A DNA stretch of 64,000 nucleotides from the NCBI RefSeq assembly GCF_000764305.2, contig NW_025947678.1, positions 62,001-126,000 on the forward strand, read 5' to 3'. Below are positions 20,623 to 33,390 of the stretch, piece after piece. Under the pieces are notes generated by a model that was given only the letters and a program-made list of their open reading frames with translations, was not told where the DNA came from and made no database searches. The position numbers and the translations under genes were made by a program. This DNA comes from Hyalella azteca (lineage: Eukaryota; Arthropoda; Malacostraca; Amphipoda; Hyalellidae). Within the stretch, counting starts at the first letter, position 1. Each line of letters starts with the position of its first letter.

Positions 20623-20690
20623 NCAGTGTTTGCCGAGACTCAATGTTTCCTGAGACTCAATGTTTGCTAAGGTTCCATGTTATGATTCGA
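20623..20690. other. Undetermined base and collapsed 17-bp array
   Basis: An N stands at 20623, the only ambiguous base I noticed. It is followed by about three degenerate units of the 17-bp repeat that has about 30 units at the same place in copy 1. The array was either lost in this copy or collapsed during assembly. Confidence 0.75.
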
Positions 20691-20772
20691 TGTGATCGAG
20701 AACAAAAAAAATGCAACTTATTTACATTCTGCGATTTGTAGCATTTATTGTATAAATGTTTATATTGTGCAG

Positions 20773-21095
20773 GAGCAACTGGCTGGTCGGGGCAGCGCAG
20801 AAGTAGGAAGGACGCAACTAGGCCAACCACAAATCGCGTAACTCCTACCAACCCCTCAATTCCAAGTCGTGCAACAAGATCTGCGGTTGGCATCTCTTTC
20901 CCAAATCGTCAAGCACGTGAGCCTGCAGTTGCTCCAGCCCGTATTCAAGTCGCTGCTTTGGATGCGCTCACTGCTGGTCCTTCGCATTCAGCAAGTTGGG
21001 CTGTGCTTGTGCACAATGTAGGTTTTGTACCAAGTGACGACAACCTACATGACAGAGGTCGAAAATTTTTTCACTTTCGAATGCGTACATTTTAA
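20773..21095 (+). pseudogene. GC-richer open frame of unknown function, E copy 2
   Basis: Counterpart of 4874-5196, open for 115 codons from ATG at 20748. The alternative frame from the same acceptor carries a TAA here. The possible donor GTGAGT present at the end in copy 1 is changed in this copy. Confidence 0.35.
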
Positions 21096-22159
21096 AGTGA
21101 ATTTTATAGGTAAAAATTATTAATGTATTCTAATGAATTTGATTTGGGAGGATACCTAACAAGCTAGGTGCTGTTTTTACTGCTCAATGCGGAGATGCTC
21201 AGAAACCGAATACGAAGTATCGGCAGTATTAGGAATGGTATTTGCTTATTCAATTATAAGAAGTTAAGAAAAGAAATATGCTCTCATCAATGTAGGGTTG
21301 GTGGGGCTACATTAGTTTTAAAAAAGTTGCTACTAGCGTGTTCGAATGTATTGGACATCACATATTTTTTTGGATGCCACCACTTTCTGAATTTGTGTCT
21401 TCGGATTATACCTAGTCATTTCTAATCGATATACCGGTATTTACTCGCGTGGTAATTATACGGAGACATTTTTGGCATCAGCCAAATTTTAATTTTCTTT
21501 GTGTTAGGAAAGTCACCGTTATTAGAATTAATTTCTCTTATAGTGTGCGACGGCCGGTATGACATGTTTTTTTCATATGGTGCATCTACTTGTATACCAA
21601 AAGTACAGTCGCAATTCCGTACAGATTGTAGATTTTTTCGGGAGCTTATTCAATAAAGCATATTTTGGTTGACTTCTTCAATTCCTAAAATTACAATAAT
21701 TGAATTTTTGATGACTTTCCTCAGGCTGAGGCTTCCCATCATGTTGATGCATAGACTGTTTTAACTGTGGGCTTGGAATTTTTTGAAAACATTTGTGCTA
21801 GATAATATACTGGTAATCATCGTACACTCGGTTAAGTTATGCTCACGGTAATACCTAGTCTAGATTACGAACTATCGTTTCTGTTATGAATGTCATATTT
21901 CTCCTATGCATATGTTGACTTTATACGGTATAACTTGAATGGAATACGAATTTCATTACATAGATGATGCATCTAAGTCTAGGCCATCTGAATATGAAGC
22001 CTTGATTAGTGCCTATCATCTACGACATGAACATTATAGTCCCTTCATGTTTATTCGTTAATCCAAATATTCATGCTCAGGAGAAATGTGACATTAATAT
22101 GGCAGCCGATAGTTCATAATCAAGGCTAGGTGCTACCGGGGGCATTTTTAAAAATTTAT

Positions 22160-22385
22160 TCCGAGAGGTGGCCATCGATGGCGCATCGATGCGCCACCGC
22201 CTCTAATGAGTAGTTATTGGTGGAACATGAGTTTTTAGGGTAGGGTGGCCATCGGCAGGTGATAGGTGGAACATAGGCCGGACACGCCATCGATGCCGCA
22301 TCGATGCGCCATCGGTGCTCCACCTATAATTTCCACCTATAGCCACTGAAAATCATCGATGCGCCACCTTAAATTTTTATTTGGG
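22160..22385. repeat. Right terminal region of E copy 2
   Basis: TIR ending TTTATTTGGG, with the CATCGATG and CCACCTATA subterminal motifs in the same order as 6231-6456. Host-like DNA starts at 22386 with ATGGACCC. Confidence 0.8.
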
Positions 22386-24017
22386 ATGGACCCTGAATGT
22401 TCTGCTTCATTGCACTTCGCGTTGCATTTTTCTTTGCAAATAATCCAGGCGGCGATCGCATTTTGGCGCGCATCTGTGGCCCGTAATTACGTTGACAGCA
22501 ATTTTACTGATGGGGATAATAGACATGCTCGGGATAGGCTTGCCTTCAGGGTAATTTTATTACGGTATTTTCGGGACTTTTTTGCAAGTAACTGTTTCAG
22601 AGCATCAATTACAAATTATATGTGAAATTAGTATCAGTGAAGGAAAATTGGGGAAAATTTTTACTAGGTATAACGATAAGATTGGATCTATTTTTACATT
22701 CTGTTCCTTATATTTTACCCTTGAAAAAGTAGTTGTGCAGATAAAATCTATTTATAAAACTTTTTTCTCTCAGCCAACCGATCTGCTGAATTCAGGAGAA
22801 CAATAACACATTTAGACGAAATATATTAAAGAAATTAGAGCACATCTTCAAGTTGTTTCACTATTACTTTCCTGCATTCATTTCTAACAATACGTCCCTC
22901 ACCATTTCATTGACAAGGTGTCAGGAGTATTCATTCATTATAATCTATTGAATGTGACTCTATTTCAGATCTGTGAACCGATCGTTTCTGACCACAATAA
23001 ATGTTTCTCCCTTATTTTAATTCGAAGAAATCTGCTCACAATTTTTGAAGACGCAGATAACTCCTGGTGTACAGGATAAGCTCAAGACCCGCAGCCTTCA
23101 ACTCAAAATGATTCAAAATTAACGGCGATGCACGTGCGACGGGAGGTAAAATTTCATCACCAGCCGACATGGGAATCAAGTTTTAGTTTTTATGTTCTTT
23201 GATGAAGATTTGTTAGTTTGGAGGCATTGGAAGCTGCTGGTAATTCGGTTATCTTAACAAAAGAAACCACGACGCAGCCACAATTAGATTGGCGACGTCC
23301 AGAGGAACTCCACAGCTTTTCATTGGGATCTCTTCGGAGCCACGTGACTGCAGGAAAAATAATAGCTAGGATTTCCTTCCGATTTCAAAAGATAACCTAG
23401 CTTTGAAATTTGTTTAAAGGCCTCAAAATAAAATTGAATTTTTTTCCTCAGAGCAAAATTGCAAATAATATGGCTGGTTGGCTTGTTTTATTTTCTCCTT
23501 CAACTAGTATTTGAAAAATCAATGGCGATTATTGAAAATTAAATCGTTGGTTGTGAACAGCATCAGAACTTTTGATGAACAATTCGAATAATATGTATAA
23601 TACATGATAATCGTTCTAAATAATGCATACATAACAACCTGAGTGACACACTTAATATCCTGCAAAAGTTGAACTTATATTGTAATAACATGTAAACAGC
23701 TTCGACTTGCGCAATCATTTTTTCCTTTAATTTAAACACCATTAACGATGAACGCAGAGGAAAAAAAATATATTTTTCATCACCTTATCATCAACACCTG
23801 AATAATTATTCAAACTTTTTCTTATAAATTTCTGGAACATTTGAGCCTTGCTCCGTGCTTAAGAAGACGGCCGCGGCAGCCGGGCTCGCCAACGAGGCAC
23901 TTTTAATTTTTTCGAGGACTCCCAAAAATTTACTGCTTGGACTCCCAAAAAATACTGCTGAAGCGTGAGTACGGAAATGCAGAGATGTTTTTGAGTGTAG
24001 CTTTGATATTCTCGCTT
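22386..24017. other. Intergenic, no gene seen
   Basis: I see nothing beyond short frames without familiar sequence. Confidence 0.5.
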
Positions 24018-24025
24018 GATACGAG

Positions 24026-24466
24026 CAGAGGTGGGTAGTAGCGAGCTACATTTTCAGTAGCGGTAGCGGCGCTACATTTAAGCAATTGTAGCGGTAGCAG
24101 TAGCGTCCGCTACATATTTAAGTAGCGATCCGAGGTTTTGCCGCTACAGTGCTACCGCTACATTTATAGATAAAGCCTTTAGATTTTACTTGATAGAATT
24201 AAATATTATTTAAAAACCAGCATGACATATACATAATATAAATTACAGTATAAAACTGTACGAAAGATTTCGGTGTAATGTTGTTAACCTCAGCCTGTTA
24301 CTAGTGTCAACATGTTAGTTGTTACCAGAGGTGGGCAGTATCGCGCTACATGTAGCGGTAGCGGCGCTACATTTAAGCAGTTGTAGCGGTAGCGGTAGCG
24401 CCCGCTACATTTAGAGCATGTAGCGGTAGCGGCCGCGACATTTCAAAGTAGCGCTGCCCAGCTCTG
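24026..24466. mobile_element. hAT-type MITE with 8-bp target duplication
   Basis: It starts CAGAGGTGGGTAGTAGC and ends GCGCTGCCCAGCTCTG, inverted ends of hAT type. It is flanked by GATACGAG on both sides (24018-24025 and 24467-24474), a perfect 8-bp duplication as expected for hAT transposition. Internally, GTAGCGGTAGCGG motifs are repeated. A second TIR start (CAGAGGTGGGCAGTA) lies at 24326, so the last 141 bp look like a smaller element of the same family. Non-coding. Confidence 0.93.
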
Positions 24467-24474
24467 GATACGAG

Positions 24475-25053
24475 ACTACACAGAGCTGGCACCTTTGCCT
24501 GGAGATCATCGCAGCTCAAAGCTGGGAAGCTGGGAAATGTTATGTTGCATTTTGTTTCAATGAGGTTGGGGATAGAGACCGGCCAGACAAGATGAAACAA
24601 AATTAGAAATTAAATCTAATCCTAGAGAAGTAAAAGAATTTCCGTAGTAGCTCCGGCTGGTCGACTTCTCGTGTAAAATTGATGTCGAGTAAAACAAGAC
24701 TCAGGATATTCTCAGTTTACTGTCATCTCTGAATAAAATATTTCGCTCATAATGTCGAATTCCTTTATAAAATATTGAAGCAAAAAACTTAAAATATAAC
24801 AGTACGTGATATGACCTGAGAACACATGAAAATTTAATTTTGGAGATCTAATTCACTTGTAAAACAATAATACTAAACTTTTCTGTAATCGTATTGCTAT
24901 TTTGAGTTAGAAATTTTTTGGAAATATTCGCTTGCTATTCGAATTTAAATTGTACACGGAATTGTGTAATTGTATACGGAATCCCCCATACCGACGATTA
25001 ATGCCGGATTAGAAGCCTACAATGATCGTTTAGTTTGTAACTGAGCAGTGAAC
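24475..25053. other. Intergenic, no gene seen
   Basis: Nothing recognisable. Confidence 0.5.
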
Positions 25054-25193
25054 CCTGCAACGAAGCCAGCAGCTCTTACGTTCAATTATAACTTTATTGC
25101 TGGCAACTAATGCACCTAAGTGACCTGCAACGAAGCCAGCAGCTCTTACGTTCAATTATAACTTTATTGCTGGAAACTAATGCGCCTAAATGA
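25054..25193. repeat. Tandem duplication of 70 bp
   Basis: Two nearly identical copies beginning CCTGCAACGAAGCCAGCAGC, at 25054 and 25124. Confidence 0.92.
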
Positions 25194-28100
25194 TGCCATC
25201 ACCGAGTCTTCTCGGTTTTTTCGCGCGTCAACTTCTGGCTGAGTAACGCGCGACGGTCAAACTGATGCCAGAATTGACTGCAATTTGAAGCAGCGTTTCT
25301 TGTTTTACGTTTATTTTTAATTTAGAAATGAATTGAAAACGCTACGCATCCGCGGGCTGATTTAGCGTCGCAACAATATTTGTATATCATGAGACAATTT
25401 TAACGAACATAGAAGTAAGAAAAAAACAATCGAAAATCAAAATGTGTGGTTAGTGGTTACATTAAGGAACCTTCACAATACCATTCAACTGCCGACAAGA
25501 AAAATTACTTCAATAGAGAATTTCGCTGACCTCTATTCAGCTGCTATCATGTTCCGTTTGGTAATTTTCTGAATATTTCAAAGATATTGGATTCTCTTGA
25601 AGTCAGTATCCAGACTTTAATGCAGTTATCTATTTTAATTTCAATAAATACACACATGCATTTGTATCGGGATTTTTGCAGCTGTGAATTATCAGCTTGT
25701 CGAGAAAAAATCTTTGTCTTCTTCTAAATACGAACCCAATTTTACGTTTAAAATTCTTACTAATTTATCTTAATGTAGTTTTGCACTCGCAAAATATCAA
25801 CTTAATTCTTCGAGAAATGCCTGAAATATTTCTAATGCGCTCTTTATCACTCCTCTCTTATTTTACGATTGGAAAAAAATCTGTTATTCAGAGAAATATG
25901 AGTTCTTAGTATATATGCATTTATTTCGATTGGCAGCTACAGTTATTACAGCATTTCTGAAAATATTTTTTTGTTATATTGTTCTGTTTAATCCGGAAAC
26001 GTCAGAGGTAGTTATCGCTGAGCCAGTCAAACTTTCTAATACGCAAAGTATTGTATCACTAATTTTATTGTCATTGTTTATTTGATGGTCATTAATTACT
26101 GTTTAATGTTACATCGTTTGGAGCGTGCGTATTCCAAAGCTCTAACCTGGCAAAAATAAAACCTGGCAAAAATATAAACGTTTGGAATTCAAAATAGGAT
26201 TCCGAGTCTTGAAACTTAGTTCCAACGGAAAAATTCCCTGACTGGATATTGATTGAGAATTAAAGCTGCAATTCATCTCACACTCCTTTATTGCCAGTCA
26301 AAATTCACTCAAACATTATGCTCGATCTCAGCACTTATTTTCTGATATTTTTAGAGAATCATAATAACTCAACATCCGTGCTATAAAGTCATTCAGGTTA
26401 ACTGAATAATCAATGGAATACTTTACCAAATTTATCTGCGCCTGAAGGCCGCTTATTCGTTAGCCAACTAAGATGATTCCTTATATTTTGAAGGATTTCG
26501 AGACGCCCGATGGTTTACTGCCGTACGCAATAAAACATAAGCAATCGAACCCTTCCTGTTAGCGATGGCTTTAAAAAAGACTTTGGAGGTCCAACATTCG
26601 TCTTCGATTTACTGAAGGAAAGCTATTCAGAAACTTTGCTGAAGCCCTATTTCTATGGAAGCCAACTCAGGCTCTGAGATTTAATGGAGTTCGGGAAGTT
26701 ATGCTTGCAATATCTCACATAAAAAGTTGTTCCATCTATGTATATGCTTTCAGAAGTTTGCATTTATATCGTGCCCGCTGCCTTGCTCGATTCACCGATT
26801 AATTTTTATGGAGAGTCCCTGCACCAGCATCAAGAGCCGGGAAAATAGAGATGGTATCTCCGACTTATCGCTTTGAGTTCAGCAATTTTCTATGTTACGG
26901 CATGAGAGATGAAATAACATGGTGTCCAAAACAAATACTCTCTGCCGAGTTAATGAGTGGGTATTATTTTATAATAATCGTTATTTAGTGGTATAATCCT
27001 CACAAAAAGTTCATTCGTGGAGCGAACCAAAATCAGAGCGAGCAAACGTGAATAAAACAAAGCTTCGTACACCCAATTCATGATGGCTACATTTAATTTG
27101 CTCTAATGTTTACGGGTGGATAAGAAATGAACACAATCAACAATCTATAGGAGTGCAGACAAACCAATTTTTTGTGTAAACAGCGTTTTTATTTGTTTAT
27201 ATAGGTCGGCCAACCTACGAACACAATGTACACAAATCATATTCGTTCGGCAACTATTTTTTAATATGAGAATATGTGGTCAATAAAAAATGTCATTTTG
27301 ACACTAATTTCCCACATTAATGCAGTGGAGCTGGAATTTAACAATCATCCCTGGTATTTCGGTGGATTCAACCTCACGCGAGGATGTAAACTTTTGAAGG
27401 AATAAAATGTTTTGTAAACACAGTTTACAATTTTTCTGTATTTTCTGCATATGGTTTGGATATTTTTCCACACAGTAATTACAGACCTCAATATAATGAC
27501 TCTCATTTCATAATTTCACAATAAAAGCCACCGATAAATTTATCTAGCTGAAACTCGCATTTCTGTTTTGATAATTTTAGACAGCAATCAATAGCCCAAC
27601 AGATCAAAAAATAACCTCTGATTTAATAGTAGTTTGAGAGAAAACTCTCCTCAAACGCAAGTGTTACCTCTGAGGCCGGGAAAATTATATCCAATTAAGG
27701 AGTATATAACGTAAGTTTGTGATGAGACCGAAAATTGTAACTACAAGATTCTGTTAGGATATATTCCCATTCAATTGTAAAATTGATCGGTCCCAATATG
27801 ATCGCTAATCATTAACCGAAAACTTCGTAGGGACGATCGTAACGTAAACAGTTTATGTTATTTTTCAGACTCCATTTTGTTATTACTCGACTTAAAATTA
27901 TTATCATGGGGGAAAAAATTATAGACCATTGTATGCACTTGTAAACATTGTTTTTCATTCGTTTTAATTCAACGATGTGTTAGAACCTATACGTAAATTT
28001 TTAATAGAAAAAACTGTTCTATTATTCTAATAAACAAACTGTCCATTAAAATTTTTTATTTGCTGATAACTACATGAATCGAAACTGATTATGTAAACCT

Positions 28101-29450
28101 ACCTTCGAATTCAAAGTCATTCTGTGTCAGTCTAATTAATTTTTTATTATCGCGGTGCAAAATTTCGTGATTTTGGAACCACTTGAAAACTTTTTATGAA
28201 GTCGAACACTTTGGTTCCTCACATAATGATTTAATTCTATTGTAATTCTTACCAATCAATTCATTCAAGTTATTCGTTAATTTTTGAGTTTTCGTGCGTA
28301 GGACATTCTCACTTGATTATATCATTTATTCATTATTTGTAATTTATATAAATTTCTTCTTGAATGCAGTATTAATTACTATTGCTCCTAATTAATTCCT
28401 ATATAATTAGGATATTACCACTGTATTTGATTACAACTAAAGTAAATAAAAATGCAATATATAACGTTCAATTTGATGAATGTAATGACATTCATTGAAT
28501 GACAAACCAGAATGTAAGACAGCGCTCAAGTCAAGATCAAACCCATGCAGAGTAGCACGTTTACATAAGGCCACCCTATCGTCGATTGAACGACGTTACA
28601 AAACACGACGTAACGCTGCAAAACACGACGCTAATGTTACAAACACGACGCTATTGTCACTCTAAATGACTCTCGTCTCAAACGTCAGCGTCAGATAGCG
28701 TTGGCGTTGCTGCTGGCCGGAGTCCTCGGTGGTTCATTGAAGTGGCCATAAAGCCGAGATTATCTACCATGGCCCATATACGGCCCCTTAATTCAAGTCT
28801 GAGGCGCTCCAGAGTTTTATTCATTGATGTGATATCGGGGTCATGGTCTGGATCTCGTCTGATGTGTTCTTTTTTGTTATCCTTAAGAGAGGGACTGCGC
28901 TAGCTTAGTGGGCACTGTGACCTCAGTAGTCGTAGTTGCTGGAATTTTCAAGGACATAGAAATTTAAACCACTTTCACCGTAACGAAGGTGAGCGTGAGT
29001 TTATTTTCCAGGTTTGTTCTATCGTTTCTATCAGTCGGTTTGTTGCAACTCAACAGTTCTGGAAGCAAGCAGGAATTGAGAAGTATAGTCAGGATGAGCT
29101 GACTTTATGCATGGGACGCTGAAAATTTATTGGTATTCAAGTTTTATGTTCAGAATTAGTATGAAAATTGGGCGTGCCACACGACCTGCTGAATTGGTTG
29201 TATGAGACTTATCGTATTTTTAGATTTATCAATTCTGGTGACGAACTTCTCGTTCCAACCATCTAATAAATTAGGTATTTTGTTACATATAACTAAAGCG
29301 CTCAAATGTTCCGGTAAAAAAATCCAAACAATACAGCGGAAGACAGGACTTTGATGTCCTGATGATTTTCTTTGTGCCAACAGAGACCATAAACAACGTT
29401 TTAATGTAAAAATTGGGCTAGAAAAACACCAAACATGAAATTACTAACCC
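25194..29450. other. Intergenic, AT-rich, no gene seen
   Basis: More than 4 kb without a recognisable exon or transposon. Around 28590-28660 the motif ACAAAACACGACG is repeated about three times. Large introns of an unseen gene cannot be excluded. Confidence 0.45.
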
Positions 29451-29701
29451 GGGACCGTAATTCCCATTCTCGCTTAAGTACGCGCAGCGCCTAAGTACAC
29501 GTAGCGGCCGCAGTGAGCGTATAGCGGCCTAAGCATTCGTAGCGGTTTAATTAAGTATAGGTAGCTGCTTTACTTTAGGTAATGGGCTAAATGAACGTAG
29601 TGATCGATTCCTCGCTTGTAACTGTTGGGATTAGCTCAAGAAGCCGCCAGCGATATGCTGGCGGAGTTACAAACGCAAAACTATTTTTGATGGACTGGCC
29701 C
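29451..29701 (+). mobile_element. Expanded relative of MITE family M
   Basis: The left end GGGACCGTAATTCCC and right end AACTATTTTTGATGGACTGGCCC resemble family M ends. The centre holds repeated GCCTAAGTACACGTAGCGG-like units that appear derived from the subterminal CTAAGTGAACGTAAG of the MITE. A similar element is at 35716-35992. No convincing target duplication. Confidence 0.55.
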
Positions 29702-30833
29702 TAGAAAAACGAATTGAATGATGTCACATGCAAGATCTGCATTTATGCCAAAACTTTCCGTTAAGTTACCGTCCTACTCTAAGCCTCTGCTGCATAACCC
29801 ACACTGAGTGACCACACCACAGTTCTCCGTTCATTTCGACTTCTTTCATTTCTCTGACGTACATCTTTTATGAATATTATCGGCGCGCCATCGTTGACCA
29901 CGCACTAGCTCTTAGATGGTCTACTGACCATCATCAATTAAGTTTTTCGTGACATTTCTTCACTGCACTGGCAAGAGGGCATTAGGTTTGTCACCAGCAA
30001 AATCAGAGCGCTTTACAAATGCAACTCTGCAACTCTTTTTACGGTCGCCTCACACACAAAATCGCCTCTCCTTGCGAGCAAATGTCTTAATTTTGAGCCT
30101 AGTTAACAGAGGAATTTAATCAATTTGAATTTACGACGGACCATTCGCCATTTGGTACAGCCAAGCCAAACCAAATGAATTCTCAATGTGCTAATCAACA
30201 TGATATTGTGAATAAATTATGTGTTCGTTTTTCACTTACGTTTTCGACAAATAATTACTGGGTGAAGATTAACATAGTTCCAGCGCCATTACCTTAATTC
30301 CAGTGCCATTACCATTACTTAAGCAGCCAAGTGATTTTAATGCCATTACCTTACTTTAGACTTCGTCAGCACAGTAAAGTACGGTACCATGCAGTACAAT
30401 AATGAACAGTATGCAGTTCAGTACAGTCACGCGACCTAATAACACTTCCTTGTTCCTGCACGACTCTTCATTGGACATCACCAAGGCAACATCGCTTCGC
30501 TGGAGTGGTATAAATGTTGACTTTTCAAGGCTTCGTCTATGCAGAATATAATTATTCAGTTAGTAAATTAGTATATTAGCTAGGAAATTAGTTTTTTAGT
30601 CGGCTTTTGGTTATCAAGTTAATTTGTTTGTTAGTTAGATGTTAGCAAGACGGTTATTCGTTATAAAGTAAGTTTGCTGATTAGTAATTTACGAGTAGTT
30701 TGTTAGTAATATAGTTCGTTAATTCGTCGGTTAGTTTGTAACTTAGTAAACCAATTAGTTATTGTTAATGATTCAAAACGCATTCTTCGGCACCTTCATC
30801 ATTCTTTATAAGTACCAGCCCGTATATCTTCCT
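29702..30833. other. Intergenic with degenerate TTAGT-rich tracts
   Basis: Short diverged repeats occur (CCATTACCTTA near 30285-30355; TTAGT-rich from 30555 to 30760). No gene seen. Confidence 0.5.
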
Positions 30834-30976
30834 GGGCCTATACTTTAACAAAATTAAGAGATCGTAAGTTCATCAGCCAATCATTGACGGCCTTTCAAGC
30901 AAAATCCACCAATCATAGACAAGAAAATAGAGCGTAAGTACTTACGTTCACTTAGCGAGTTTTGAAAGTATGGCCC
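30834..30976 (+). mobile_element. MITE family M, copy 2
   Basis: 143 bp from GGGCCTATACTTT to AAAGTATGGCCC, very close to 7789-7932. Flanks are CT on the left and CA on the right, so a 2-bp duplication is not intact. Confidence 0.85.
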
Positions 30977-33390
30977 CACTGAGCGGCATGCAGAGTTCGA
31001 TGTGACGATAGTCCAACATCAGCGACAATGACGTGGTATTATTTCTAGCTAATATTTCTCGATTAACGCTTTTGATTCGATTAATTTAGAGGTGACTAAA
31101 ATTATTTACAGTAATTTCGTGCTATTTTTTGGAATTGTATAATCTTCTGAATAATCATCCATTTATGCTATTAAAATAAGGCGAGGAATAATGTCATATT
31201 TCAAGTCAATGGCGCTGCTACGGTTGTAATCTATGTTTAAATATTTGCTTGATGCTTTTTGAACCCACGCAGCGAGCCTACAACTTCAAAATATACGAGT
31301 GAAGGTGAACAGAGAGATATTATTCCCATTATCATACTCATCATTTACATGCATCGAGTTGGCAGCTAATAAAGTCTAAAATTAATTGCGCTGCAAATTA
31401 GCTTCTAATTGCACGTGGATATGCTTTAGTTTGAGGTCAAGTTAGAAATTACTCATTAGCTTTCACTTAATTTTAAGTGAGAACTGGCAGTCGTATTTAT
31501 TTAACTCCTGCCATTGATTGCTCATGAGTTAAAATATCATGGTATGCGTGGATTCGATCTTCTCAATTTACATTTAAATTGATAGATTAAGAAAACGTGG
31601 TCGTTTGCATCTTGACAAATAAAATGAAAAACGTTTTATTCGCATCTTGTCATTTTTTTATGGCAATTATTTTACGAAATGTAAAACATTTTACATTATA
31701 TATAATAATGTTCTGGAGAGACCCTTATATGTCCGAGTTTAGCTTAATGGTATGCCGCGTGCGTCGGTGATCTCCCTATAAAAAATATCACCAAACTGCA
31801 AGAGGTAAAAGTTAGGAGGTAAGTTAAGAGACCAAAAGTTAAGAGGGTGCGACAGAGTGGCTGAGTCTTATATTTTTGTTTCCGTCACTGACAGCCATGA
31901 TCATTCCGTGAAGAGAGAGAATATCGCACGTTTGCACAAGCTTGCATTAGGAGCGCAATTTATATCGCAAGCAAATTTTAATTAGGTGCAGCAATAAGGT
32001 TCGAAAGAAAATATTAGGTGCAGTCATTTATTAGAAAAATATTGTAATTTCGATGTGATTCTCTTTGTGAACGGCAGAAGCCGCTTTGTACTTTGGAAAG
32101 CACAACTGGATTAGATCCATAATTCCATTGCCCTCTTATTAGTTTTCAGATGCAATGTCCATTATCCATCAGGGTGAGCGCAAAAGAATATTAGGTACTT
32201 TATGTAAGCTATACGGAGAGAATGTTCAAACGCTAACCATCGGGACCTTAATTCGCTGGTCATGTAGAGGTGAGCCAAGAATCAAAAACACTATTGGAAG
32301 AAGCTGCCTGAAAAACAGGGCAAAATCCATCGAGAAGTTTCGGAAGTCGGAGCACCAAACACGCGAAGGTATTCACTCGCTCCCGAGATTAAATCTTTGC
32401 CACAAAGAAAAGCTGCTGCGTCAAGATTCAATTAACGTTCGGCCGGGAGTATGGAAGCGTTTTATAGTTCTTTCTTTTTGTGTTCCCAGGAGATGAAACA
32501 TAATAACAGATTTTTCGCTCAAAAATTTAGTGTTATTTTACGGCGGAAATTTTATCAGGAAAATTCTTCAGGAATAAATATTTAACGCTTCGTTTGTAAT
32601 TTTTAAATGATTTCCATTAATATTGATGCATTTTCCGATTGCATGCTATCGCTTATTTATAAAGATTCATCATTTTTAAACAAACCAAATTAATGCGCAT
32701 GCATTCACAACGCTGAAGTGTTCTGTAAGATGTGCATCTATGAGACAGAACGAATGCAACTGGAAATATATGTATTGTGCGAATTCTGAATATCAACATT
32801 TGAATCAGAACTACTCATCGTATGAGGAATTTTTTGTAACCTCTGGTAGGAAAATTTGAGTTCGATTGCTACTTTTGTTTACTTGCATTTTAATTCCGCG
32901 TTATGGGAAAGGCTAAAATTTCCTGTTAATTGAACATCTCAACAATGCTCTCATTGTCATTCTAATTTATCAATGAGTTTTTCAAAAACACTTCTCTAGG
33001 ACAAACAGCTTATGTGTCCAAAACTTAACTGTTCACGCTATAAATAGCTGCGGGTTTACATTGGTTGATAATGAACCTCAGGTGACACTGGTGAGTTTAG
33101 GACACGAATGCCGTCACTGTACGTGGAACAGATCACAAAACTCAGTGGAAGTTCAGCTGAAAAATATTTCGTGAACTCAATACACTGAGATATCGATACT
33201 AGCTGCATTGAATACGGTCGAGAGAAAGTTTTTATCTTCATTCATACCACCGAGACCATACAGTAAAAGTAATTGTTGTTTTAACCATAACCGTAAATCA
33301 TCTATGTTATTATGCGCCCATGAGCGACGTCCATGACTGATGCAGGTCTGCTAGCTCCGTTATCATAAGAAAGTGGCATATGACTTGGCA
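30977..33390. other. Intergenic, no gene seen
   Basis: The longest frame (32155-32496, 113 codons, plus strand) has protein-like composition with many basic residues, but no known motif and no partner exon, so I do not call it a gene. Confidence 0.4.

Larger units (their letters stand above)
9967..22385 (+). mobile_element. DNA transposon E, copy 2, complete with nested insertions
   Basis: It opens CCCAAATAAAAATTAAAGGT and closes ACCTTAAATTTTTATTTGGG, inverted repeats of each other. Removing the solo LTR (11128-11647) and the BEL/Pao element (11902-18266) leaves about 5.5 kb; adding the copy-1-only block would give about 6.6 kb. The outer flanks differ (TATTCG on the left, ATGGAC on the right), so no target duplication is seen for this copy. 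Decayed exon-like segments occur at 18686-21095. Autonomous activity is unlikely. Confidence 0.82.

Noticed and set aside
1..22385. Treating the two E copies as long terminal direct repeats of a giant retroelement
   Set aside because: E has inverted ends (CCC...GGG) and subterminal motifs of a DNA transposon, and the 3.5-kb spacer has no retroelement genes.
31725..31800. tRNA-like stretch (TAGCTTAATGGTATGCCGCG)
   Set aside because: It resembles a D-arm, but there is no T-arm consensus or closing acceptor stem downstream.
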